Under the pieces are notes generated by a model that saw nothing but the letters and a program-made list of their open reading frames with translations, made no database searches and had not been told where the DNA came from. A stretch of 21,158 nt of DNA, taken from NCBI GenBank assembly GCA_937124525.1, contig CAKZLA010000320.1, positions 1 through 21,158 of the forward strand. Direction: 5' to 3'. This document shows positions 13,129-20,665 of the stretch, one piece after another; the first letter of the stretch is position 1, and every line of letters starts with the position of its first letter. Position numbers and translations under genes: made by a program. The DNA comes from an uncultured Desulfobacterium sp. (GTDB lineage: Bacteria > Desulfobacterota > Desulfobacteria > Desulfobacterales > Desulfobacteraceae).

Positions 13129-14514
13129 GTGCAAAATAAATCCATTGTTGACGAATTGAAAAACATTGTCGGCAAAGACAATGTATTGACAGATAATGAA
13201 GATATGGTGACCTATTCCTATGATGCGGCAGTGCTTGATGCGGTGCTACCCACTGCGGCGGTGATGCCGAAAAATTCCCAGGAGCTGGGAAAAATCGTCA
13301 ATCTTTGCAGTGATCATCGTCTACCCATGACCGTCCGGGGGGCCGGAACCAATTTAAGTGGCGGAACCATTCCCCATAACAGTGGTATTGTGGTACTTAC
13401 CGGAAAACTCAATGCCATCCTTGAAATCAATGAGGCTGACATGTACGCCGTTGTCCAGCCCGGTGTTGTCACAGCCACCCTGGCTGCGGCCGTGGAGAAA
13501 AAAGGTCTTTTTTATCCCCCGGACCCGGGAAGCCAGGCGGTTTCCACCATCGGGGGCAATGTGGCGGAAAATGCCGGGGGGTTAAGGGGGTTAAAATATG
13601 GAGTTACCAAGGATTATGTCATGGGGGTGAGTTTCTATGATGCCATGGGTGAGCATGTGAAGTCCGGTTCCAGAACGGTGAAATGCGCCACGGGATATAA
13701 CCTTGCCGCTCTTATGGTGGGCTCCGAAGGCACCCTTGGGGTCATGGACGAAATTGTTTTAAAATTAATTCCCCTGCCCAAGGCCCGTAAATCCATGGTG
13801 GCGGTTTATAAAACCATTGAACAGGCATCAGAAACCGTTGCCGCCATCATTGCCGATCGCATTGTACCCGCCACCCTGGAACTTTTGGATAATTTTACCA
13901 TCCGGGCCGTGGAATCCTACAGCAAAGCGGGGTTGCCCGTGGATGCCGGGGCATTGTTGCTCATTGAAGTGGATGGTCATCCAGGCCAGGTGGAAGAAGA
14001 CGGGCTCCGGGTGGAGGCCCTGTGTCGGAAACTTGGAGCGGACAGCGTCAAAGTGGCCGCCGATGACCAGGAGCGGGATCGCATATGGGCCGCCCGGAGA
14101 AGCGCCTTGTCTGCCCTTGCCAAGTTAAAGCCCACCCTGGTATTGGAAGATGCCACCGTACCCCGGAGTAAAATTCCTGCCATGGTAAAATCATTGCAGG
14201 AAATTTCCAAAAAATATGATATCAGTATCGGCACCTTTGGCCATGCCGGAGACGGGAATCTTCACCCCACCATCCTCACGGACAAACGAAATAAAGAGGA
14301 GTGGCACCGGGTGGAACAGGCCATTGAAGATATTTTTGACCGGGCCCTGGAGCTGGGGGGCACCTTGTCCGGGGAACACGGCACCGGGCTTGCCAAGGCA
14401 CCATTTCTGGAAAAGGAGGTGGGGCGCTCCTCCATATTGTTTTCAAGGCGTTTGAGAAAGGCCCTTGATCCTAATAATATACTCAACCCGGGTAAAGTAA
14501 CAGGAGCGCTTTAA
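13129..14514 (+). CDS. glcD: FAD-linked D-lactate dehydrogenase / glycolate oxidase subunit GlcD
   Basis: Flavoprotein of 461 aa, predicted to oxidise D-lactate or glycolate and pass electrons to its iron-sulfur partner GlcF. The PCMH-type FAD-binding domain shows VRGAGTNLSGGTIP, PPDPGSQAVSTIGGN and GLKYGVTKDYV. The C-terminal cap has FGHAGDGNLHPT, SGEHGTG and the closing LDPNNILNPGK. The GTG at 13129 is the chosen start, with GGGAGGA (13118-13124) 4 nt upstream; starting further upstream would put a perfect operator palindrome inside the gene. It is divergent from the TRAP/LutC operon and followed after 1 nt by glcF. D-lactate is favoured over glycolate because of the L-lactate genes nearby; this is inference. 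Confidence 0.92.
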   Translation: MQNKSIVDELKNIVGKDNVLTDNEDMVTYSYDAAVLDAVLPTAAVMPKNSQELGKIVNLCSDHRLPMTVRGAGTNLSGGTIPHNSGIVVLTGKLNAILEINEADMYAVVQPGVVTATLAAAVEKKGLFYPPDPGSQAVSTIGGNVAENAGGLRGLKYGVTKDYVMGVSFYDAMGEHVKSGSRTVKCATGYNLAALMVGSEGTLGVMDEIVLKLIPLPKARKSMVAVYKTIEQASETVAAIIADRIVPATLELLDNFTIRAVESYSKAGLPVDAGALLLIEVDGHPGQVEEDGLRVEALCRKLGADSVKVAADDQERDRIWAARRSALSALAKLKPTLVLEDATVPRSKIPAMVKSLQEISKKYDISIGTFGHAGDGNLHPTILTDKRNKEEWHRVEQAIEDIFDRALELGGTLSGEHGTGLAKAPFLEKEVGRSSILFSRRLRKALDPNNILNPGKVTGAL

Positions 14515-14515
14515 T

Positions 14516-15823
14516 ATGAATGATATGAAATCCCTGGCACGGCGTGTAAAAGAGCTTGAGGATCAGCTGGTGGTGTGCATCCGTTGTGGCACCTGTCAAT
14601 CGGTGTGCCCGCTCTTTGAGCAGACCCACCGGGAGGCCGATGTGGCCCGGGGAAAACTGGCATTGTTAGATGGCCTTGGTAAAAATATGTTTGACAATGC
14701 CAAGGGCGTGGAAGAACGGCTCAACCGCTGTTTATTGTGCGGTTCCTGCGCGGCCAATTGTCCAAGCGGGGTCAATGTGGTGGAAATTTTCATCAAGGCC
14801 CGGGCCATTCTGGCAGAGTACAAAGGACTGTCGCCAGCCAAGCAGGTGCTTTTCAAAAAGGTACTTTCCGATCCAAAGACCTTTGATTTTTTCACCGATC
14901 TTGCCGGAAAATTCCAGGGGGTTCTAACCAAAAAAGAGAAAAACCCCCAGGCGACCTCCTGTGCCAGGGTGATCTCTCCCCTTCTGGACAACCGCCATTT
15001 CCCATCCATGGCGGAGAAATCTTTCCATAACCTGACCCCCCGGCTGAACACCCCCCCCGGTAAATCCGGGATTAAGGTGGCCCTGTTCACAGGCTGTATC
15101 ATTGATAAGGTGTTTCCCCGCATTGCTAATGATGTCATTGAGGTGTTTAAACACCATGGCATTGGCCTTTATATTCCTGATGGACAGGGGTGTTGCGGGA
15201 TTCCGGCCCTGGCCTCCGGGGACAGGAAAAGTTTTACCAAACTTGTGGACCATCACATCCAGCTGTTTGATCGGGAAAAATTTGATTATCTTGTCACTGC
15301 CTGTGCCACCTGCACCTCCACCATTAAAAAATTATGGCCCTCCATTTACGAGGGAAAAGAGAGTGGAACCAGGGCAAAGATCCGGGAATTATCAGAAAAA
15401 ACCCTTGATATAAATCAGTTTCTGGTCAATAGTGTCTCCCTTGGCCCATTGGATCAAATCCCTGGGGAAAACCGCGGGCGGGTTACCTATCATGATCCCT
15501 GTCATTTGAAAAAATCATTGGGGGTAGCAGAGGAGCCCCGCCAATTGATCAAGGCCTCAGGCCATAAACTGGTGGAAATGGAGGGGGCTGATAAATGTTG
15601 TGGTATGGGTGGCAGTTTTAACCTGTACCATTACGGCATCTCCTCCCGCATTGGAAAGTTAAAGCAGCAGAGTATTTCAGCTACCCATTGTGATACCGTG
15701 GCAACAGGATGCCCGGCCTGTATGATTCAGATATCTGATATGCTGGCAAAAAGCGGTGCACAGATCAAGGTGAAACATCCCCTGGAACTTTATGCCGAAT
15801 CCCTGGGGAAAAGGATACAATAA
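14516..15823 (+). CDS. glcF: Iron-sulfur subunit of D-lactate/glycolate oxidase, GlcF type
   Basis: Electron-transfer partner of GlcD (435 aa). Two 4Fe-4S motifs are near the N-terminus, CIRCGTCQSVCP (C21/24/27/31) and CLLCGSCAANCP (C72/75/78/82). Two CCG cysteine-rich domains follow, with GQGCCGIPA and TACATCTS in the first and DKCCGMGGSF and GCPACM in the second. These are shared with heterodisulfide reductase subunit B and probably bind a further cluster. The ATG at 14516 lies 1 nt after the glcD stop, with AGGAG inside the end of glcD, so translation is coupled. There is no glcE-like third subunit. It probably delivers electrons to membrane quinone or a redox complex. Confidence 0.92.
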   Translation: MNDMKSLARRVKELEDQLVVCIRCGTCQSVCPLFEQTHREADVARGKLALLDGLGKNMFDNAKGVEERLNRCLLCGSCAANCPSGVNVVEIFIKARAILAEYKGLSPAKQVLFKKVLSDPKTFDFFTDLAGKFQGVLTKKEKNPQATSCARVISPLLDNRHFPSMAEKSFHNLTPRLNTPPGKSGIKVALFTGCIIDKVFPRIANDVIEVFKHHGIGLYIPDGQGCCGIPALASGDRKSFTKLVDHHIQLFDREKFDYLVTACATCTSTIKKLWPSIYEGKESGTRAKIRELSEKTLDINQFLVNSVSLGPLDQIPGENRGRVTYHDPCHLKKSLGVAEEPRQLIKASGHKLVEMEGADKCCGMGGSFNLYHYGISSRIGKLKQQSISATHCDTVATGCPACMIQISDMLAKSGAQIKVKHPLELYAESLGKRIQ

Positions 15824-15919
15824 CCCAAGGTATGTATCAACGGGGTCCAGGCAGTTGTTGGGCGGTATGCTGCCATTGTCTGATTGGTGATGTTGGCAGA
15901 CCGACATATCAATTTAAAA

Positions 15920-16027
15920 GAGTGTACCCTTTTTGCAGTGTTCTCTCCTCTCAACTCTTAGAAAGGGGTTGGGGACGAGGCATTGCTAAGACTCTTTTCC
16001 CCGGGCTAATCTAAAAAGGGTGCACTC
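15920..16027. repeat. Intergenic inverted-repeat element, 108 bp, between glcF and the regulator gene
   Basis: GAGTGTACCCTTTTT (15920-15934) and AAAAAGGGTGCACTC (16013-16027) are inverted copies with one mismatch in 15. The interior is GC-richer than its flanks and has no convincing gene. It may be a MITE-like insertion. Its T-rich left arm could also serve as a transcription terminator for glcF. Confidence 0.55.
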
Positions 16028-16072
16028 AATTTAAAATGTTGAGAAATAACGTAATTTGGGATGTAAAATATT

Positions 16073-16786
16073 ATGACTGTAACAATAAAGCCCATCAAAC
16101 CCAAACGAATTTCAGATCAGGTTTTTGATCAGATCCGGGAATTAATATTCCGAGGGACCCTCAAGCCCGGGGAAAAAATGATGCCCGAAAGGGAGCTTGC
16201 CGAGGCCATGAACGTCAGCCGTACCACCATTCGGGATGCCACCCAGCGACTGGTGGCCATGGGGCTTATTGTTCAAAAACAGGGCCAGGGCACCTTTGTT
16301 AAACCCTTTGACGGGGCACCTGACAGCCCATTGGTAAAGGCCATGCAGGCCCAGGAAGCCTCCATTGGAGATTTACTGGAAGTTCGCATGGGTCTGGAAT
16401 GCAATGCTGCGGCCCTGGCTGCAGCCCGGGCCGATGAGGGGGATTTAAAGGCCCTGGCCCAAAGTATTAAAGAGATGAAAAAAGAGATTGCCTCGGGTCG
16501 TCTGGGAACGGAAGCTGACACCTCCTTTCACATGGCCATTGCCTATGCTGCAAAAAATCCCCTGCAGGTGTTGGTGATGCGTAATTTTTATGATTATCTC
16601 TTTTACGGCATCCGGGAGAATCTGATTCGACTGTATGAGTTCGAGGACAACACCGAGATCATCATAACGCACCATCAGAACATCATGGACGGCATTAAAA
16701 ACAGGGATACCTACCGGGCCTATACTGCAATGAAAGAGCATATTCAGTTTGTCATGGATTTTTTTGGGGAGAAAAAAATATTTTGA
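16073..16786 (+). CDS. FadR-family (GntR/FCD) transcriptional regulator, LldR/PdhR-like
   Basis: DNA-binding regulator of 237 aa. The N-terminal winged helix-turn-helix (about 12-78) has LKPGEKMMPERELAEAMNVS and SRTTIRDATQRLVAMGLI. The C-terminal FCD domain carries the usual metal/effector ligands: D149 and H153 (DTSFH), H201 (HHQNI) and H223 (KEHIQF). Members of this family commonly sense lactate, pyruvate or glycolate and bind TGGT-N3-ACCA sites. Three such sites lie between dctP and glcD, which makes this protein the probable local repressor. The ATG at 16073 has only a weak ribosome site. Its stop overlaps the TTG start of the MFS remnant by 4 nt. Confidence 0.9.
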   Translation: MTVTIKPIKPKRISDQVFDQIRELIFRGTLKPGEKMMPERELAEAMNVSRTTIRDATQRLVAMGLIVQKQGQGTFVKPFDGAPDSPLVKAMQAQEASIGDLLEVRMGLECNAAALAAARADEGDLKALAQSIKEMKKEIASGRLGTEADTSFHMAIAYAAKNPLQVLVMRNFYDYLFYGIRENLIRLYEFEDNTEIIITHHQNIMDGIKNRDTYRAYTAMKEHIQFVMDFFGEKKIF

Positions 16787-17308
16787 CGCGATATTTTGTG
16801 CTTTTATCTGCGGTGATCATGCAGCTTTGTCTGGGGGCCACCTACTCCTGGTCCGTTTATGTGGCCTTTTTAAAGGAGATCACTGGCATCAGCCAGGCTG
16901 GGGTCCAGCTACCGTTTTCATTCTTTTACTTTGTGTTTCCCTCGACCATGGTGTTTTCCAGATCAATGTTGACCCGCATGGGACCCAGATTCAGTGCCGT
17001 GCTGGGGGGGATTTTTTTTTCTGTCGTCAAAAACAGGGTTTTATATCTTTGCCCTGGGAACAGGCTTTAATTATGGCGGCATTTTGGTACTCTACGCATC
17101 TTCCACAGCGCTTTGCTGGGGGGATAAACGCATGGGGGCCATCTATGGCTTGTTGTTTTCTGCCAATATTCCGGCGGCCGTAACCCCCATGGCAGCGGGG
17201 TGGGTCTTTGAGCTGGGAGGGAGTTTTTACCCGGCATTTGCAATCATTGGTGCTCTGTTAATTCTCTCTGTTTTCCTGGTGCCAGGCTCTTTTATGGCTC
17301 AAAAATAA
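16783..17308 (+). pseudogene. Remnant of an OFA-type MFS permease (internal deletion and frame change)
   Basis: The first part (16783-about 17030, TTG start in a TTGA overlap with the regulator, GGGGAG upstream) encodes the start of an oxalate/formate-antiporter-family permease: MQLCLGATYSWSVYV, LPFSFFYFVFPSTM and LTRMGPRFSAVLGG. The last three helices (NYGGILVLYASST, AAVTPMAAGWVFELGG) are encoded in a different frame from about 17025 to 17308. Intact relatives have about 400-550 aa, so more than 200 central residues are missing. The frames meet near a G7-A-T9 run at about 17004-17020. Both ends remain well conserved, which suggests recent loss. It was probably a lactate/oxalate-type carrier cotranscribed with the regulator. 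Confidence 0.8.
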
Positions 17309-17573
17309 TTAGATTCTTATTTCTTATTTTCGTGTTATTTTGGCAAGAGAATCAGAAAACTTTTTTGGTTCTGGCTTGTCCAGGTTAGGAATCAGTTTTA
17401 AAGAAGTTGCCCACTTCAGAACATGCTACCGTTGAAGGATAGTGTCCCCCAATTTTCAAACGGGTATGCTATTTCTGACTCATTCCTTAAGACTGGTTCC
17501 TTCCTGGCACCTGGGGTTCCAGATATGGACGAATAAATTCTTGACTTACTATCTTGTATGTTTTACTCCTTCT
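17309..17573. other. Intergenic stretch without a supported gene
   Basis: This holds the space after the MFS remnant. A weak imperfect stem (about 17343-17380, CAAG...CTTG) is the only structure noticed. No ORF with a ribosome site, and no repeat shared with other gaps. Confidence 0.4.
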
Positions 17574-17604
17574 TATAATCTACCAATTGAACATACAGTT
17601 AATT
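17574..17604 (+). promoter_or_regulatory. TATAAT box and 20-bp operator of the TetR-family gene
   Basis: A perfect -10 TATAAT (17574-17579) is followed 5 nt later by AATTGAACATACAGTTAATT (17585-17604), at the expected transcription start. No good -35 is visible. The box matches the one ahead of patA (18555-18574) at 16 of 20 positions. That suggests it is the site of the regulator encoded just downstream. Confidence 0.6.
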
Positions 17605-17626
17605 GCAATGGGATTTTTATCAAGAT

Positions 17627-18223
17627 ATGAGAAAAAATAGAAACGCCACACTCAGGAAGCCGGAAATCCTTGAAAGCTATTACCAGATATTGATCGAGCA
17701 AGGTCTTGAAGGTGCATCCATAAGTAAAATTGCAAAGCACATTGATATCCATCCAAGTCTGATCATTCATTATTTTAAAAATAAAGAAAATATGAAATTA
17801 GAACTGATTGATCTTCTAATTGAAAAATACAAATCTCCTGAAATTATTAATCTTGATCATATAACTGATGACAAAGAGCGGTTCCATGCCTTTATTGACA
17901 CGCTTTTTTCTTTTGAATGGTCAAGAACCGTAGACCCTGGTATCCATTTTGGTTTCTATTATTTAAGCTTTAGAAAAGAAGAGATACAAAAACGATTTAA
18001 AAAAATGTTTGTGTGGCTACGGGATTATATTCAGGATCAATTGGTTTATTTTAACGATAAACAAATCATTGATGTGGCGGATGAAAGACAGTCAGCAGAT
18101 CTAATTGTCACATTAATGGAAGGGTTGGAGTTCCATTACCATTTTTTATCCGACGACCAGTCCTTTGACACTTTTTCAGAGATTACAAAACAGAATATAT
18201 TTACAATATTGAAAGCTGAATAG
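17627..18223 (+). CDS. TetR-family transcriptional regulator
   Basis: DNA-binding repressor of 198 aa. The N-terminal HTH has RKPEILESYYQILIEQGLEG, SISKIAKHIDIHPSLIIHYF and KNKENM, the TetR signature with the HYF recognition-helix end. The C-terminal half (about 60-198) is a helical ligand-binding domain not assignable to a ligand. The ATG at 17627 is preferred over an in-frame TTG at 17603, because that TTG lies inside the putative operator; neither has a strong ribosome site. The gene is AT-richer than the lactate block. It lies upstream of patA in the same direction, and matching 20-bp boxes precede both genes, so it probably represses itself and patA. Confidence 0.85.
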   Translation: MRKNRNATLRKPEILESYYQILIEQGLEGASISKIAKHIDIHPSLIIHYFKNKENMKLELIDLLIEKYKSPEIINLDHITDDKERFHAFIDTLFSFEWSRTVDPGIHFGFYYLSFRKEEIQKRFKKMFVWLRDYIQDQLVYFNDKQIIDVADERQSADLIVTLMEGLEFHYHFLSDDQSFDTFSEITKQNIFTILKAE

Positions 18224-18339
18224 TTTTCTTTGAAACGCTTTATTCACTATTTTTGTGTTTTATCTCATGCGTGCCAGGCCTCAATTACTTTTGTTTGATA
18301 GTGGTTCCGCTCCCCGTATTTACATGTGAAAATCGGGGG

Positions 18340-18460
18340 TTGGTCATAAGATGGGCCACTATACGGATATCGAATATATGCCATGCTCAATCGTCTGTAA
18401 TTGCTGACTTTATTCTTAAATTTAAAAAAATCGGTTCAAAGTGGCCCATGTTATGACCAA
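18340..18460. repeat. Intergenic inverted-repeat element, 121 bp, possible insertion-sequence remnant
   Basis: The 21-bp ends at 18340-18360 and 18440-18460 are inverted copies with one mismatch. Each begins TTGGTCATAA and finishes ATGGGCCACT when read inward. The GTGGCCCA-type motif next to TCGGTTCAAA recalls ends of IS21-family elements, but this is from memory of the motif only. The 79-bp interior has no gene. It lies between the TetR gene and the patA promoter. Confidence 0.6.
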
Positions 18461-18540
18461 TCCAGAAAATCGCAAAACCCATTGTGATTAATAACTTTAT
18501 TATAAAATAAAAAAAAAGCATTACACATTGTTTTTTGCCA

Positions 18541-18569
18541 TTGACAAAGAATTTAATTGAATGTATGGT
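18541..18569 (+). promoter_or_regulatory. Promoter of patA
   Basis: TTGACA (18541-18546), a 17-nt spacer and TATGGT (18564-18569), on the plus strand, about 270 nt before the patA start. A TATAAT also occurs at 18744-18749 but lacks a good -35. The leader 18570-18843 is AT-rich and non-coding. Confidence 0.55.
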
Positions 18570-18574
18570 TAATT
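18555..18574. promoter_or_regulatory. 20-bp TetR-type operator over the patA promoter
   Basis: AATTGAATGTATGGTTAATT covers the spacer end and -10 of the patA promoter. It matches the box upstream of the TetR-family gene (17585-17604) at 16 of 20 positions; all differences are C/T or A/G changes in the centre. Binding here would block RNA polymerase. Confidence 0.6.
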
Positions 18575-18628
18575 TTAACAATTAAATTGTACCTAATGCT
18601 CCCATGATATTTGGAAGACAATAAAATT

Positions 18629-18646
18629 AAATGAATGTTCAATTAG
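18629..18646. promoter_or_regulatory. Candidate additional TetR box in the patA leader
   Basis: The minus strand of this site reads AATTGAACATTCATTT, sharing the first ten bases AATTGAACAT with the box at 17585. It contains the near-palindrome TGAATGTTCA (18632-18641). Confidence 0.35.
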
Positions 18647-18770
18647 TTCTCGTGGCCTCTTATCTTTTGAAAAAAAGGGGTTGTGATGAAAAACATATGC
18701 GGCTGAAACTAAGCTAATATGAAATTAGTATAGATTGATGGTCTATAATTTTAAATACAAATCAATAAAT

Positions 18771-18787
18771 TAAACGAATATTCAAAT
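18771..18787. promoter_or_regulatory. Candidate additional TetR box close to patA
   Basis: CGAATATTCA (18775-18784) with AT-rich flanks follows the same YGAATRTTCA pattern as the site at 18632-18641. It lies about 60 nt before the patA start. AT-rich sequence makes chance matches likely. Confidence 0.25.
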
Positions 18788-18843
18788 AAAACAAATAAGC
18801 TTATTATTTTATTAAGTAAAACCTCATTTAAAGGAGACTATCC

Positions 18844-20238
18844 ATGTTGCAGAAAAGAGATCTGAAAGCAGAAAATAATTACGAAAATTCACAACGAAAT
18901 ACTGAAAATGCCTTATTGGAAGCCAAAAGGATGGTTAATTTAATCATGACCCCCGAATCCGAACTTCAGCAAGAGGATCGGGAATGGGTGGCAGGCGAAG
19001 TAAGCAATAACTTCGCCAACCATGTGAATAAAGGTTTTCTTGAATATCGCAAATCAGTAACGGAAACTGAAGATTTTGCCTTGACGGACTGGACCGGTGA
19101 AGGTTCTATCTTGAAAGATGTACTGGGCAGAGAGTATATCGATATGCTTGGAGGTTTTGGTTTGTACGGCCCTGGTATTCGTCATCCGAAAATCGTGGCT
19201 GCCGTCAAGGCACAGCTCGACCGAAGCCCGCAGTACAGTCAGGAGATGCTCGACCCTTTACGTGCCCATCTTGCCAAGGTTATCTCTCGTTTGACACCGG
19301 GAGACATTCAATATGGTTTTTTTGCAAATTCTGGAACAGAGGCGGTGGACGGCGCCATGAAACTTGCGAAATTACATACAGGACGTAAAGGCTTTATTGC
19401 AACCACCGGAGCCTTTCATGGAAAATCTCTCGGGGCGCTTTCACTTCTGGGCAAGGCGGTCTATCGTGAGCCTGTGTTACCATTGCTGGAAGGTATCCAT
19501 CACGTGCCTTATGGGGATGCCGATGCCGTGGAAAATGCGCTGGCTATCGCAAAACAGATTGGCGAAGGCATTGCAGCTGTTGTGGCGGAGCCCATACAGG
19601 GAGAGGCTGGTGCTGTTGTTCCCCCTGATGATTACTGGCCAAGACTGCGAGAGATATGTGATGCCTATGATGTCCTTCTGATCGCCGATGAAGTACAGAC
19701 AGGCTTTGGTAGAACAGGTACCATTTTTGGCGTGGATCACTGGAATGTAACTCCTGATATCATGTGTTTTGGAAAGGCCCTTGGAGGTGGTGTGGTTCCC
19801 ATGTCCGGCTTTTTTTCAACTGCCGCAATATGGAAGTGTATGGAGCCCAATCCTTTTATGCATACCACAACCACAGGCGGAAATCCTCTTGCCTGTGCAT
19901 CGGCCCTGGCACAGATCAATGTTCTTCTGGAAGAAAATCTTCCCCGGCAGGCCGCTGAAAAAGGGGAATATATCATTGAAAAGGTCGGTGATCTTCAGAA
20001 AAAATATCCAAATATTCTGGATGGCATCAGGGGAAAAGGATTGCTTTTGGGAATGGTCTTCCCAACTGATGAAATCGGCTATAAGGTCGCATCCGGGCTG
20101 TTCAGCAGACACGTGCTGACAGCGGGAACATTGACAAATTCAAAAACAATTCGCATTGAGCCGGCACTGAACATACCCTATGAACTTATTGATGAAATGC
20201 TTGTACGTCTGGAAGATACGTTTGCAAGTATTGAATAG
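18844..20238 (+). CDS. patA: Putrescine aminotransferase (class III, PLP-dependent)
   Basis: Predicted to transfer the amino group of putrescine (and perhaps cadaverine) to 2-oxoglutarate, giving 4-aminobutanal/1-pyrroline (464 aa, cytoplasmic). Class-III hallmarks are NSGTEAVDGAMKLAK (162-176), GAFHGKSLGALS, ADEVQTGFGRTG (281-292) and the PLP lysine K311 in CFGKALGGG. The pattern follows E. coli PatA/YgjG over its full length, for example VNKGFLEYRKSVT, SQEMLDPLRAHLAK, HTTTTGGNPLACA and AGTLTNSKTIRIEP. The ATG at 18844 has AAAGGAGA about 7 nt upstream. It has its own promoter with a putative TetR operator. No putrescine importer or aldehyde dehydrogenase is seen next to it; an antiporter-like fragment follows after 427 nt. 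Confidence 0.92.
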   Translation: MLQKRDLKAENNYENSQRNTENALLEAKRMVNLIMTPESELQQEDREWVAGEVSNNFANHVNKGFLEYRKSVTETEDFALTDWTGEGSILKDVLGREYIDMLGGFGLYGPGIRHPKIVAAVKAQLDRSPQYSQEMLDPLRAHLAKVISRLTPGDIQYGFFANSGTEAVDGAMKLAKLHTGRKGFIATTGAFHGKSLGALSLLGKAVYREPVLPLLEGIHHVPYGDADAVENALAIAKQIGEGIAAVVAEPIQGEAGAVVPPDDYWPRLREICDAYDVLLIADEVQTGFGRTGTIFGVDHWNVTPDIMCFGKALGGGVVPMSGFFSTAAIWKCMEPNPFMHTTTTGGNPLACASALAQINVLLEENLPRQAAEKGEYIIEKVGDLQKKYPNILDGIRGKGLLLGMVFPTDEIGYKVASGLFSRHVLTAGTLTNSKTIRIEPALNIPYELIDEMLVRLEDTFASIE

Positions 20239-20266
20239 CCTGTCGTTGGGTGTTGTGTAAGAACTA

Positions 20267-20384
20267 TCTCTAAAATTGTCATTTGGCCGGGGTTCTGCGT
20301 TGCATGAAAATTTTAATCCTCAAAATACTTTTGTTGAAATTTTCATGCGCCTTGAATTAAAAGTAAAATCTTGATTTTTAGAGA
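20267..20384. repeat. Intergenic inverted-repeat element, 118 bp, with a perfect inner hairpin
   Basis: The ends TCTCTAAAA (20267-20275) and TTTTAGAGA (20376-20384) are perfect inverted 9-mers. Inside, GCATGAAAATTT (20302-20313) and AAATTTTCATGC (20337-20348) form a perfect 12-bp stem. It lies 28 nt after the patA stop, so it could end that transcript. Its nested architecture also fits a small palindromic mobile element. Confidence 0.55.
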
Positions 20385-20389
20385 CACCC

Positions 20390-20494
20390 TATAGTGCCGG
20401 TCACATGACCTGATGCTTTTTTTAAATCATAACTCATTGTTTTATATGGTTTTAAGGTTGAATTTTGGTATCAAGTCATGTGACTGGCACTATA
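20390..20494. repeat. Intergenic inverted-repeat element, 105 bp
   Basis: The 25-bp ends (20390-20414 and 20470-20494) are inverted copies with two mismatches, each starting TATAGTGCC and containing GTCACATGAC. The 55-bp interior is T-rich with no gene. It begins 5 nt after the previous element ends. Confidence 0.65.
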
Positions 20495-20495
20495 A

Positions 20496-20617
20496 CACTA
20501 CAGCGACACTTTTATAATCAATCCTGTTTTGATGTGATTTTGAGGGTCCTTAAACAACCCATGAACATCACTTCTATATCCGATTATGGGTTAAACTGGC
20601 AAAGTGTTGCTGTAGTG
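20496..20617. repeat. Intergenic inverted-repeat element, 122 bp
   Basis: CACTACAGCGACACTTT (20496-20512) and AAAGTGTTGCTGTAGTG (20601-20617) are inverted 17-mers with one mismatch. The core CAGCGACACTTT is shared with the left end of the element at 2574-2684. It begins 1 nt after the preceding element and ends 48 nt before the next start codon. Confidence 0.6.
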
Positions 20618-20665
20618 CTAACCTTTATGCAGAAGCTTCCCGTTAGTTTCTAAGGAGGAAAGTTC

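Noticed and set aside
18340..18350. TTGGTCATAA as a further FCD-regulator operator
   Set aside because: Only one half of TGGT-N3-ACCA is present, and it is explained as the end of an inverted-repeat element.
18253..18456. Small plus-strand ORF after the TetR gene
   Set aside because: It runs into the inverted-repeat element and lacks a ribosome site or domain likeness.
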